This document shows positions 49,044-57,432 of a stretch of 64,000 nt of DNA, one piece after another (position 1 is the stretch's first letter; each line of letters starts with the position of its first letter). Below the pieces are notes generated by a model. That model saw only the letters and a program-made list of their open reading frames with translations, made no database searches and was not told where the DNA came from. Source of the stretch: Methyloceanibacter methanicus (GTDB taxonomy: Bacteria > Pseudomonadota > Alphaproteobacteria > Rhizobiales > Methyloligellaceae); the NCBI RefSeq assembly GCF_001723285.1, contig NZ_LPWG01000013.1:124001-188000 (forward strand). The letters are read 5' to 3'. Made by a program: the position numbers and the translations under genes.

Positions 49044-49526
49044 TTAATCCGTGGGGTGACCGGTGCGCTTCAGACGCACGATTGCCGCATCGAGCGCCTG
49101 GAGGAAGGCCGAACGGTCGGCCTTCGAGAACGGGCGCGGGCCGCCGGTGATCTCGCCCGCCGAGCGCAAATCGGTCATCAGATCGCGCATGGCCAGCGTC
49201 ATGCCGATGGACGCGTCGGTGAAGGCTTTGCCGTTCGGCGCGATGGCCTCGGCCTTTGCTGTCACGGCGCGATGGGCGAGTGGCACGTCGTTCGTCACCA
49301 CGATCACGCCCGGGGCGGGCCGCTCCGCGATCCAATCATCGGCAACGTCGAGGCCCTGATCGACGATCACGCGCTCGATGTTCGCGTCCTTCGGCAGCAT
49401 CATATAGGCGTTGGAAACGACGACGGTCTTGACCGCGTATCTTGCGGCGACCCGAAAAACCTCGTCTTTTACGGGACAGGCATCGGCGTCGACGAGGATC
49501 AGGATGGGTTCGAGCATGCTAGGCAT
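49044..49526 (-). CDS. YaiI/YqxD (DUF188) family protein
   Basis: 160 residues, typical family length. [19 protein letters not shown] near residue 8 and [20 protein letters not shown] near residue 75 carry the conserved aspartates; [19 protein letters not shown] and [18 protein letters not shown] complete the family. The fold is PIN-like and a nuclease role has been suggested but not shown. Start at 49526 or at the ATG at 49517. It sits between guaA repeat copies 2 and 3, so its place in the ancestral order is uncertain. Confidence 0.9.
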   Translation of the reverse strand: MPSMLEPILILVDADACPVKDEVFRVAARYAVKTVVVSNAYMMLPKDANIERVIVDQGLDVADDWIAERPAPGVIVVTNDVPLAHRAVTAKAEAIAPNGKAFTDASIGMTLAMRDLMTDLRSAGEITGGPRPFSKADRSAFLQALDAAIVRLKRTGHPTD

Positions 49527-49553
49527 GTTTAGCAGCCGCGCCCCCGCAACAGC

Positions 49554-49625
49554 AACGCGGTGCGCGGCGCGGGCCGCGTCGTCACCGACATGACGTTAAA
49601 GCCACCGGGGACTATTGAGTGGGAG
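49554..49625 (+). repeat. guaA 3'-end repeat, copy 3 (diverged)
   Basis: 72 bases, the same length as the last 24 codons of guaA, with 18 of 24 encoded residues identical ([12 protein letters not shown] kept). Many silent changes suggest it came from another species rather than from this guaA. The stop codon is replaced and the frame runs on into the TIR gene 12 bases later. Confidence 0.75.
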
Positions 49626-49637
49626 CGGGGGGCGGGC

Positions 49638-50774
49638 ATGAAGATATTTCTCGGATACCCTGCTGAGCACGAAAACATAGCTCGGGAAGTTTTTGGACTC
49701 CTAACGGCGAAAGGCGATGACGTCTGGTTTGACAAGGAGCGGCTCGTACCGGGAATGGATTGGGACGCGGAGCGCGACAAGGGACAGCGCGAAGCGGATC
49801 TCGCTATTCATCTCTGCTCTGATGCGATTTGGGAGCGTCGGGGCGTCGTCAATCGAGAGATTCGCCAATCGTTACGGCTTGCTGAGGATCAACCGTTTGG
49901 AGCTCGCTACATCATCCCGATTAGGATTGGCTCATTCAATTTGCCCGTCGAATTGACCCGGTTCCAATACTTTGACTTCGGTGACGGTTGGGAGGAACAA
50001 CTTTCTAGCGGCGTGGAAAAGCGTCGGGAGCAGATTTCCGTTGGGGCACCTGAGCGGTCCAGGCAGGCAGTGACAGCGGGGCGTTCCCATGAGGGACTGC
50101 GGAAGGTCGAGTTTGAAAACATTACGGAGGACCACGATTGCCGCGGGGAGTATCTCAACTACGAAAATGAAGGTTTGTACTGGACCTACTTGAACGGTGC
50201 TATCGCGGCCTTGGTATTGGAGGGTTACTTTAGTGCTCTGAGTGATTTCAAACGGCTGTACCCGGACAACATGGGCGAGGACAGCGGCGAGAGGAAACAT
50301 GAGTGGTCAATCAGGTCAGAGGAGTTCTTTCGCTTCGGTGACATGTTGTCCGTTAGATTTTACTCTTACATTGGCCTAGCTCATGCGGCACATCCCAGTC
50401 ACTACATCACGACCCTGAACTTTTTTGGGGAGGATGCCGGTTCAATTAGCATCCAAGAATTACTCGGGCACTCACCTGATAATGCGCGCAGGGTAATTCG
50501 TTATTGTGAGAAGGTCATCATTGCGGAGTTCGAAGATGAGATCGGCCAGGACTCCTTCTTTGGGGGCTATGCGGACGACGAAGATGCGCTTTGGAAGCTG
50601 CTCTCACAATTCGGCTTTGACACAAGGGGGCTCACTTTCAACTTTTCTCCCTACGATGTGCTGCCATATGTACTTGGTTCGCATGAAGTCCTGGTTTCGT
50701 GGCGCTTTATGGAAGACCTGATTGACGCCGACTACAGGGATATTTTGAATAGGCTCTCGCCTCAGTCAGGTTAG
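49638..50774 (+). CDS. TIR domain fused to DUF3298 (RsiV-like) domain
   Basis: 378 residues from the ATG at 49638. Residues 1-125 form a TIR domain: MKIFLGYPAEHENIAREVFG, DDVWFDKERLVPGMDW, and GVVNREIRQSL with Glu74 at the catalytic position of NAD-cleaving TIRs. A short linker leads to a C-terminal domain that fits DUF3298: LSVRFYSYIGLAHAAHPSHY, TTLNFFGEDAGSISIQELL, and LTFNFSPYDVLPYVLGSHEV. In RsiV and PdaC this fold is extracytoplasmic, and RsiV uses it to bind lysozyme. Here there is no signal peptide or membrane helix, so the whole protein should be cytosolic. GC is lower than in the core genes. Confidence 0.82.
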   Translation: MKIFLGYPAEHENIAREVFGLLTAKGDDVWFDKERLVPGMDWDAERDKGQREADLAIHLCSDAIWERRGVVNREIRQSLRLAEDQPFGARYIIPIRIGSFNLPVELTRFQYFDFGDGWEEQLSSGVEKRREQISVGAPERSRQAVTAGRSHEGLRKVEFENITEDHDCRGEYLNYENEGLYWTYLNGAIAALVLEGYFSALSDFKRLYPDNMGEDSGERKHEWSIRSEEFFRFGDMLSVRFYSYIGLAHAAHPSHYITTLNFFGEDAGSISIQELLGHSPDNARRVIRYCEKVIIAEFEDEIGQDSFFGGYADDEDALWKLLSQFGFDTRGLTFNFSPYDVLPYVLGSHEVLVSWRFMEDLIDADYRDILNRLSPQSG

Positions 50775-50805
50775 AGCAAGCGTCGGTGGCTGCGTGGACT
50801 TGCCC

Positions 50806-51489
50806 TTAATCGCTAAGCGCGCCCCTTTGTCGTGCCTTCCTTTGTTCAACAATGGTACGGAAGAACTGTGTTTTCAGTTCGCCTGGGCGAATGGCGTCAG
50901 TCTGCCACAGCGTGGCGCGCGCTGGGAAGAAGGCTTTCGCTTGGTCAATGATCCGAAAGAGCAAAACCGGCTCGCCATCCAGTTGCCCCTGCTGAAGCTC
51001 AAACTTTGCTAGAGCAACCTTCTCGCCGCCAATCGCGTCCCACGCGATCCCTTCGATATTTCCTGCAGAAACCTGTCCGTCAATCTGAATTTCCGAAAAG
51101 ACATAGTGCTTGCCGAGACCGCCTGAGCCTATGGCGCCGGTGACGGTGCCTCGATGGACTCTCATGTCGATGTCCACGGGCATTCCCCGACCGTCCAGTT
51201 GCTGCGGTCCTATAGAGCCGGCGATGACATCGCCTTCCGGGGCGCTAGACCACTTGCCGCTGAGCATCTTGTCGACAAACATCCAGTCGTCGACCCGAGT
51301 AGCCGCTTTGGGTAACTCGTCAAAGAAAGAATTGAACTTGGCTGGCGCATCCAAGACATCGATCACGAAGGCTGCAGCCGGAGCAAGGACCAAGAGGGCA
51401 AGCATTGCCCAGACAGACGGCTGAAAAAACCGACGTGACGTGCCGGTCAGCCTATTCGGTCGAATTCTTGTTTTCCAACCCCGACTCAT
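50806..51489 (-). CDS. Membrane-anchored hypothetical protein converging on the TIR gene
   Basis: 227 residues from the ATG at 51489. A basic N-terminus (GWKTRIRPNRLTGTSRR) precedes one membrane helix (AMLALLVLAPAAAFVIDVL, residues 28-46); the rest, about 180 residues, would be periplasmic and strand-rich (DMRVHRGTVTGAIGSGGLGK, VFSEIQIDGQVSAGNIEGIA). No family recognised. Its stop is 31 bases from the stop of the TIR gene, on the opposite strand. It may be cargo of the same insertion or belong to cysK's ancestral neighbourhood. Confidence 0.68.
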   Translation of the reverse strand: MSRGWKTRIRPNRLTGTSRRFFQPSVWAMLALLVLAPAAAFVIDVLDAPAKFNSFFDELPKAATRVDDWMFVDKMLSGKWSSAPEGDVIAGSIGPQQLDGRGMPVDIDMRVHRGTVTGAIGSGGLGKHYVFSEIQIDGQVSAGNIEGIAWDAIGGEKVALAKFELQQGQLDGEPVLLFRIIDQAKAFFPARATLWQTDAIRPGELKTQFFRTIVEQRKARQRGALSD

Positions 51490-51569
51490 AATCCATGATA
51501 TTCCGCCGGGGCAATTGAGATGACAAGTTTGGATTGTGTGGGTGGATACCCAACTCGGTCCTGACAGAC

Positions 51570-52646
51570 CTAGCGCTCCGCCATCTGGTACCCCGGCGTG
51601 GACTTCATGAGGGCGCGTTCGTCCTCGGTCATCACCTCTTCGATGTTCTCGAACAGCGGCGTCGAGAGATAGCGCTCGCCAGTGTCGGGCAGCATGGCGA
51701 GGATGACGGCGCCGTCTTCCGCCTGTTCGGCGATCTGCCTTGCGACGGCGAAGGTCGCGCCGCCCGAGATGCCTGTGAGGATGCCTTCTTCGGCCGCGAG
51801 CTTCCGGGACCACTCGATGGCGGTGGGGCCGGCCACGGGAATGAGCGCGTCGTAATAGTGCCCGTCGATGGCTTCCTGCAGGACGAGCGGAATGAAGTCC
51901 GGCGTCCACCCTTGCACCGGGTGCGGCTCGAACGCGGAGTGCCCGGCGCTCGGCGCGCCGTCGGGCCCGCGCTCCTGGGGAATGCCGCTGCCGACCAGCG
52001 CCGCGTTGGCCGGCTCGCTCAGGACGATCTTCGTGTCGGGGCGTCTTTCACGCAGCACGCGGCCGACACCGGCCACCGTGCCGCCGGTGCCGTAGCCGCT
52101 GACGAAATAGTCGAGACGCTCGCCGTCGAAATCGGCGAGGATCTCTCTTGCGGTGGTGTTCGCATGGACGAGCGCATTGTCGGGCGTCTCGAACTGGTGG
52201 GCGAGGAACCAGCCATGTTTCTTCGCGAGCTCCACCGCCTTCTGAACCATGCCGAAGCCCTTAAGCTCCTTCGGGGTCAGCACCACCTTGGCGCCGAGGA
52301 AGCGCATGAGCTTCCGCCGCTCGATGGAGAAGCTCTCGGCCATGGTAACCACGAGCGGATAGCCCTTGGCGGCGCAGACCATGGCAAGGCCGATGCCCGT
52401 ATTGCCGCTCGTGGCCTCGACTACTGTCTGTCCCGGCTTGAGAGCGCCGCGCTTCTCGGCCTCTTCGATGATGCTGATGGCCAGGCGGTCCTTCACGGAC
52501 GCGGCCGGGTTGAAGAACTCGGCCTTGACATAGAGGCGCACATTCTCCGGCGCCAAGCGGTTCACGCGGATGCAGGGCGTGTTGCCGATGGTGTCGACAA
52601 TGCTGTCGTAGAGTTTTCCTTGTCCGGTCGTCGTTCGTGAGGTCAT
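51570..52646 (-). CDS. cysK: Cysteine synthase (O-acetylserine sulfhydrylase)
   Basis: PLP enzyme joining O-acetylserine and sulfide to cysteine. 358 residues. The PLP lysine is in NPAASVKDRLAIS near residue 50; EATSGNTGIGLAMV, GYGTGGTVAGVGRVL and GISGGATFAVA are the cofactor-phosphate and substrate loops. It has a C-terminal extension (YLSTPLFENIEEVMTEDERA) typical of many alphaproteobacterial copies; that extension is duplicated as a fragment at 48782. Confidence 0.95.
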   Translation of the reverse strand: MTSRTTTGQGKLYDSIVDTIGNTPCIRVNRLAPENVRLYVKAEFFNPAASVKDRLAISIIEEAEKRGALKPGQTVVEATSGNTGIGLAMVCAAKGYPLVVTMAESFSIERRKLMRFLGAKVVLTPKELKGFGMVQKAVELAKKHGWFLAHQFETPDNALVHANTTAREILADFDGERLDYFVSGYGTGGTVAGVGRVLRERRPDTKIVLSEPANAALVGSGIPQERGPDGAPSAGHSAFEPHPVQGWTPDFIPLVLQEAIDGHYYDALIPVAGPTAIEWSRKLAAEEGILTGISGGATFAVARQIAEQAEDGAVILAMLPDTGERYLSTPLFENIEEVMTEDERALMKSTPGYQMAER

Positions 52647-52855
52647 CGGTTCGTCCTCTGCGTTGGTCCTTGTTTCGTACTCTTCGGGTTCTTGGTGGGT
52701 TTGCCGGACGTCTTGGCCGCCATGTTATGGCGATTGGCGCGGTTTGAGTAGTTCGGCGTGACGCTCCGCACCGCGGTGACGTATGCTTCTCCGGCGGATG
52801 TGGCGCGCGGGCGCCGCGTCGCGATTGTCTGGCTTGCACCGAGGCGAAGACGACC

Positions 52856-53110
52856 GTGCCTTCGAAGACGGAGATTCCCGGCGGCGTGGTCCACGATCTG
52901 CCCGCCGATCTGAGACGCGCGCTGACCGCCAATCCGAAAGCGCTGGCGACCTGGGGCGACATCACCCCGCTCGCCCGCAACGAATGGATTTGCTGGATCG
53001 AGTCCGCCAAGAAGGCGGAGACCCGAACGCGCCGGATCGATTGGGGCTGCTCCGACCTTCAGGCCGGAAAGCGGCGCCCGTGTTGCTGGCCCGGCTGTCC
53101 GCACCGTTGA
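52856..53110 (+). CDS. YdeI/OmpD-associated (OmdA) family small protein
   Basis: 84 residues from the GTG at 52856. The whole protein matches the conserved YdeI/OmdA C-terminal module: VVHDLPADLRRALTANPKAL, WGDITPLARNEWICWIESAK and a Cys-rich end (KRRPCCWPGCPHR). Relatives have been linked to resistance to peptide stress, but no mechanism is known. It is divergent from cysK with a 209-base shared upstream region in which no motif stands out. Confidence 0.82.
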   Translation: MPSKTEIPGGVVHDLPADLRRALTANPKALATWGDITPLARNEWICWIESAKKAETRTRRIDWGCSDLQAGKRRPCCWPGCPHR

Positions 53111-53315
53111 GCTCCGCAGGCATGGCCGATTGCAGGGAACGGCGGCAGATTGGGCCTCGCCCCCGGTTCACGGCCGATTAACCCTCGCCGCTCTAACGTC
53201 TCAAATTGAGGTATATTAAGTAGAGCAACCCGCCTTGCGTGTGTCCGGGTCGGGTTTTGGCCGGCCGGGGCGCTCCTGGGCGGGCCGGACTGTGCGTTTT
53301 GAGGGAGCCTGTCTC

Positions 53316-54674
53316 GTGCTAGGGACGTCTCAATGGACATCTCAGGCCACCAAGGTCTTTGGCGGCACGCCGGGCGTTGTCGTCGGCGCCGTGGTGACGG
53401 CCGCGCTCGCGTTTCCTCTTTCCGCCAACGCGCAACAGCTTCCCTGGCTTGCCGCACCGTCGCAAGGCGCGCCGTCGGCGGTCACCACCGTCCCGAAGAC
53501 ACCCTTGAACCGGGCCGTTCCCGGGTCCCGCTATGTGCCGGACGTTCAGGCGCCGCCGCCGCAGGCCATGCCGGCGCCACAGGCGGCTCCGGCGCCGCAG
53601 ACAATGCCGCCCGGGTATGCGCCTGCCGCGACGGCGCCCTCGCCAGTGATGCCCGTGCCGAACGCGCCGATCGGGCCGGCCCATCAGGCTCCGCCTTATG
53701 CTCAGCCCGCGCCTGCCATGCGGCCCGCGCTTGCGCCGGAACCGGCGCCCGCCGTGCCGGTCGTCCCGGGCGTGCCCGCCTGGCTGAACCCGCATATCGG
53801 TGACGGCGAGGGGCAGATCTCCGCCACCGTCCTCAAGCGCGCGCACGATTTTCATCGGACGAAGGTCCGTGCCGGCGCGGTTAAGAATTCCTGTTACTTC
53901 GCCTTCGACGCGACCCGTCCGGGCGACGGCGCCAAGCGCTTCTACGTGATCTGCGAGAACAACGGCCTGTTCCGGGCGGTCTCGTCGGGCCATGGAGCGG
54001 GCCGCAACTTCCCGGGCATCGCCGATCTTTCGAACAATACCCAGTGCGCGAAGAACTTCAGCAACGCCCGCAACTCCCATCTGACGACGGGCGGCGGCTA
54101 TGTGACTGCGGAAGTCCGCACGTCCTTCAAGGGCTATTACCACGACGACGACGGCTATCAGCCGCTGATGCGTTCCTTCCTCCAGTATGAAGGCGAGGGC
54201 GAGACGGCGACCGCCAGGGTGCGCGCCATCGGCGGCCATTCGGCGGCGATCGTGCGGTGGCAGTGCCGGATGAAGATGCCGTCGAGCAAATATGCCGACA
54301 GCGGCGGCTACGTTCCCTACGGCAAGCTGGTCGACTACAGCGCCGGGCGCTCAAGCGGCTGCACCAGCTGGCCGCGGGAGATCAACGAGACGATCCTGGG
54401 CATCGTGAAAAACCAGCCGACCACGGTCTATGTCTACCCCGAAGCCAAGGACATCGTGGCCGTGGGCCGCGCGGTGCGGGCCGGCCAGTCGCTGTCGCGC
54501 GCGGGTCTTTATTGGAGCGCGGCCTGCTTACGAGAGATCGGGGCGCCGAATTTCTGGCCGCGCGAGAAGCTCGAGCCCGCGCTCCTTCTGCTTGCAAAGA
54601 AGAGCAGCGGGCGGCCGCGGACCTTGTCCGATTTGCCGGTCTGCAAGAAGACGGTCGTCGGGTCCGCTCGCTAG
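53316..54674 (+). CDS. Secreted L,D-transpeptidase-like protein (YkuD_2 type), copy 1
   Basis: 452 residues from the GTG at 53316, eight bases after AGGGAG. The signal peptide ends near LSANAQ; a 110-residue Pro/Ala/Gln-rich linker precedes the domain. FYVICENNGLFRAVSSGHGA, CAKNFSNARNSHLTTGGGYV and the catalytic pair His308 (IGGHSAA) and Cys349 (SSGCTSW) fit murein L,D-transpeptidase catalytic domains, which crosslink peptidoglycan. The start TTG at 53235 would place a charged stretch before the signal. A paralogue lies 1 kb downstream. Confidence 0.8.
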   Translation: MLGTSQWTSQATKVFGGTPGVVVGAVVTAALAFPLSANAQQLPWLAAPSQGAPSAVTTVPKTPLNRAVPGSRYVPDVQAPPPQAMPAPQAAPAPQTMPPGYAPAATAPSPVMPVPNAPIGPAHQAPPYAQPAPAMRPALAPEPAPAVPVVPGVPAWLNPHIGDGEGQISATVLKRAHDFHRTKVRAGAVKNSCYFAFDATRPGDGAKRFYVICENNGLFRAVSSGHGAGRNFPGIADLSNNTQCAKNFSNARNSHLTTGGGYVTAEVRTSFKGYYHDDDGYQPLMRSFLQYEGEGETATARVRAIGGHSAAIVRWQCRMKMPSSKYADSGGYVPYGKLVDYSAGRSSGCTSWPREINETILGIVKNQPTTVYVYPEAKDIVAVGRAVRAGQSLSRAGLYWSAACLREIGAPNFWPREKLEPALLLLAKKSSGRPRTLSDLPVCKKTVVGSAR

Positions 54675-54702
54675 GGCCGCCGCGCGAGGGTAGGCTTGCC
54701 CG

Positions 54703-55434
54703 ATGACGGCCATGAACACCTTCGAGAACAAGAGGTTCCTTGCGCGCATTCGCGGAGGCGACTTCGCCCATCCCGGCGAGGAAGAGGCCATCGATCTCGT
54801 CCTGTCCCATGTGAAGCCGCAGCCGCGCGAGACCGTGCTCGATGCGGGCTGCGGTCTGGGGGCGACGGCCGACGCGATCGGCAAGAAGACGGGCGCGGTG
54901 GTCGTCGGGGTCGATCTCGACGCGGAGTCCGTGCGCCACGCCAACGCCACCTACCGGGACTTCCAATTCATACCGGGCGACGTCACCAAGCTCGGCGAGC
55001 TGGCGCTGCCCAAGATGGACGTGATCTACGCCTTCAACTCGCTCTATGCCTGCCCCGACCTGGACGCGTGCTTTGCGTCGTTCAACGAGGTTGCGAACCC
55101 GGGCGCGCGCATCGGGGTGTTCGACTACATCGCCTATGACGCCGGCGCCCTGGCCGCGACCGGCTGCCTGCCGCCAAGCGTTCATTCCATGACGCAGATG
55201 CGCCAGCTGCCCGAACGCCAGGGATGGGCGTGCACCGGCATCGTCAACCTCGATCTGGCCTATGCCGCCTGGTATGCCCGCTTCCTTGCCCGCATGGACG
55301 AGAATAGGGAGATGCTCGCGGCCGTGCGTTCGCCGGAGGTCTTCGAGGCGGTGCGCAAGAGATACGCGGACATGCTGCATTGCCTGGAACAAGGCACGCT
55401 CGGCGGGGCGCTGCACCTTTACGCCCGTGCGTGA
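54703..55434 (+). CDS. Class I SAM-dependent methyltransferase
   Basis: 243 residues. TVLDAGCGLGATADAIGKKT near residue 44 is the SAM motif; VVGVDLDAESVRHANATYRD, FQFIPGDVTKL and DVIYAFNSLYACPD follow in the usual order. The methyl acceptor is unknown. It lies between two L,D-transpeptidase-like paralogues on the same strand, which may point to a cell-envelope role, although no direct link is visible. Confidence 0.8.
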   Translation: MTAMNTFENKRFLARIRGGDFAHPGEEEAIDLVLSHVKPQPRETVLDAGCGLGATADAIGKKTGAVVVGVDLDAESVRHANATYRDFQFIPGDVTKLGELALPKMDVIYAFNSLYACPDLDACFASFNEVANPGARIGVFDYIAYDAGALAATGCLPPSVHSMTQMRQLPERQGWACTGIVNLDLAYAAWYARFLARMDENREMLAAVRSPEVFEAVRKRYADMLHCLEQGTLGGALHLYARA

Positions 55435-55656
55435 ATGCTGACGCAGATCGGGTTTCGGACCGTGCGTGGCGGCCAAAGGACGCGTTTTCCGCCTGAAACG
55501 CCTCTTTTTACGGCGCAGGGGTTACACGGAGGATTTATCGTCTATGATTAGCATCGGTTGTTCTGCGTGTTCGATTCGCGCCAGCAAAACGCCGCAATAG
55601 GGGCATTTTTCCGCGCAGAATCGCAAAGGGAACGATTCGATAGGAGACGACATTTG

Positions 55657-56664
55657 GTGAGATTGATTCCTCTCCGTCCGAGGGTCGTCAGTCTACTGGC
55701 TATTTTGGCCGCGGCGGCGCTGGCCATTTGGCTCGAGCCGCCCTCTGCGCTTGCCGGCGAGCACTTCGAAGCCGTTCCGCCCTGGCTGCAGCGCCATGTG
55801 GGGAACGGCGACGGGCAAATTTCCGAGATCGTCCTGCAGCGGGCGCGCGCCCTCTACATGGAGAAGGTCGTGGAGGGGTCGGCCAAGAACCCCTGCTATT
55901 TTGCCATGGATGCGACGCGGCCCAGCGTTGCGAGCAGCGGCCGGGTGGCGCGCCGGTTCTACATCATCTGCGAACACGATATGTCGTTCCGCGCGATCTC
56001 CTCCGGTTACGGCAACGGACGGAGATTGCCCGGCGCCAACTTCGCCAACGGCCGGCGCTGCGCGAAGAATTTCAGCAACGCCGAGGGCTCGAAACTGACG
56101 ACGGGCGGCGGCTATGTGACCGCCGAAACCCGAACCTCGTTCAAGGGCTATTACCGGTCTCACGGCAAGTCCGTGGCGCTGGTGCGCCCCTTCGTGCAGT
56201 TCGAGGGCGAGGGCGATACGGCCAACGCGCGCGAGCGCGCCATCGGCGGGCATTCGGCCGTGCTGTTGCGGGGCATGTGTCTTCGCAAGCGTCCCGACAG
56301 CCCCTACGCGAACGACAAGGGCTATGTGCCTTACGGCCGGCTGCTGAACTACAGCTCCGGGCGCAGCAATGGCTGCACCAGCTGGACGCCGGAAGACTCC
56401 AAGCTGATCGTGGATATGATCAAGGAGCAGCCGACCACGGTCTATATCTATCCGGAGTCGGGTGACATCGACGCGGTCGCGAAGGCCGTGAAGGCGCACC
56501 AGAAACTCTCCAGCGAGGGGCTCTATTGGAATGCCCGATGCTTGCAGGAGATCGGCACGCCGACATTTTGGCCCAAGGAGAAGCTGGAGCCGATCATCGC
56601 CCGTTATCGAAAGGCGCGCCCGGCCCCGCCGCCGCGGCCGATCCCGATCTGCAGCTCCGGCTAG
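55657..56664 (+). CDS. Secreted L,D-transpeptidase-like protein (YkuD_2 type), copy 2
   Basis: 335 residues from the GTG at 55657 (a TTG one codon earlier is equally near the AGGAG site). A signal peptide ends near PPSALAGEHF. It lacks the proline linker of copy 1 but matches it through the rest: PCYFAMDATRP, CAKNFSNAEGSKLTTGGGYV, TRTSFKGYY, His199 in IGGHSAV and Cys240 in SNGCTSW. The two are clear paralogues, probably from a local duplication with later divergence. The 222 bases before it hold only an AT-rich promoter-like stretch. Confidence 0.8.
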   Translation: MRLIPLRPRVVSLLAILAAAALAIWLEPPSALAGEHFEAVPPWLQRHVGNGDGQISEIVLQRARALYMEKVVEGSAKNPCYFAMDATRPSVASSGRVARRFYIICEHDMSFRAISSGYGNGRRLPGANFANGRRCAKNFSNAEGSKLTTGGGYVTAETRTSFKGYYRSHGKSVALVRPFVQFEGEGDTANARERAIGGHSAVLLRGMCLRKRPDSPYANDKGYVPYGRLLNYSSGRSNGCTSWTPEDSKLIVDMIKEQPTTVYIYPESGDIDAVAKAVKAHQKLSSEGLYWNARCLQEIGTPTFWPKEKLEPIIARYRKARPAPPPRPIPICSSG

Positions 56665-56765
56665 GCCCGGCTGCGATGATGCGTAGCAACGTATGGGACG
56701 CACCACGCATCGCAACGCGCCGGTCTGCGTGATAGGTTCCCCCGCGAGATTGAGGGAGGACGGCT

Positions 56766-57337
56766 ATGGCGCTGCTCATCATTGGCATCGTTGTGTTTCT
56801 GGGTATTCACCTGCTGCCCACGTTCAGCGGTCTGCGCGATCGGTTGATCGAGAGGCTCGGAGAGAACGGCTACAAGGCGCTCTTCTCGATCCTTTCGATT
56901 CTCGGCCTTGTGCTGCTCGTTTACGGGTTCGCCAAGCGCCGTTCATCCCGGTCTGGTCGCCTCCGGCTTGGATGCGGCATGTGGCGATGCTGCTGATGCT
57001 GCCCGCCTTCATTTTTCTGGTGGCGGCCTATTTTCCGGGGCGCATCAAGAAGATCGTGAAGCACCCCATGCTGACCGCGATCAAGACCTGGGCGCTCGCC
57101 CATCTGCTCGTCAATGGCGATCTTGCCAGCATCGTCCTGTTCGGGTCGTTCCTGGCCTACGCTGTCTATGACCGGATCGCGCTCAAGCACCGCCGGCCCA
57201 CGGAGCTCATCGAGACGCCGGGGCCGGGGAGCCCGCGCAACGACGTCATCGCCGTGGTTTTGGGGCTCGTGTTCTACGCAGTGTTCCTGATCTGGCTGCA
57301 CCCGCTCTTGATCGGCAAGCCGGTGGTGGCGATGTAG
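56766..57337 (+). CDS. NnrU-family membrane protein (frame broken near 56938)
   Basis: About 190 residues, six membrane helices. MALLIIGIVVFLGIHLLPTF and LSILGLVLLVYGFAK are in one frame; after one missing base the protein continues APFIPVWSPPAWMRH, LLMLPAFIFLVAAYFPGRIK and HLLVNGDLASIVLFGSFLAY to the stop at 57337. These are NnrU signatures. NnrU was named from nitric-oxide reduction genes, but the family is widespread without that link; no denitrification genes are here. Confidence 0.85.
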
Positions 57338-57432
57338 GCGCGCGCACGGCACACTGTCATTGCGCTGCACAAATGCTTATATGTCTGGCATAACACCCGT
57401 CGAACGAACGAAAATTCGCGAGGTCAAGGCCA

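Noticed and set aside
49560-49637. Upstream start for the TIR protein inside the guaA-like repeat
   Set aside because: The added residues are the guaA tail, and the ATG at 49638 begins exactly at the first TIR strand. The longer form is noted as a finding but not used for annotation.
47813-51569. An integrase or transposase carried by the guaA-associated insertion
   Set aside because: No tyrosine or serine recombinase, transposase or insertion-sequence ends could be found on either strand.
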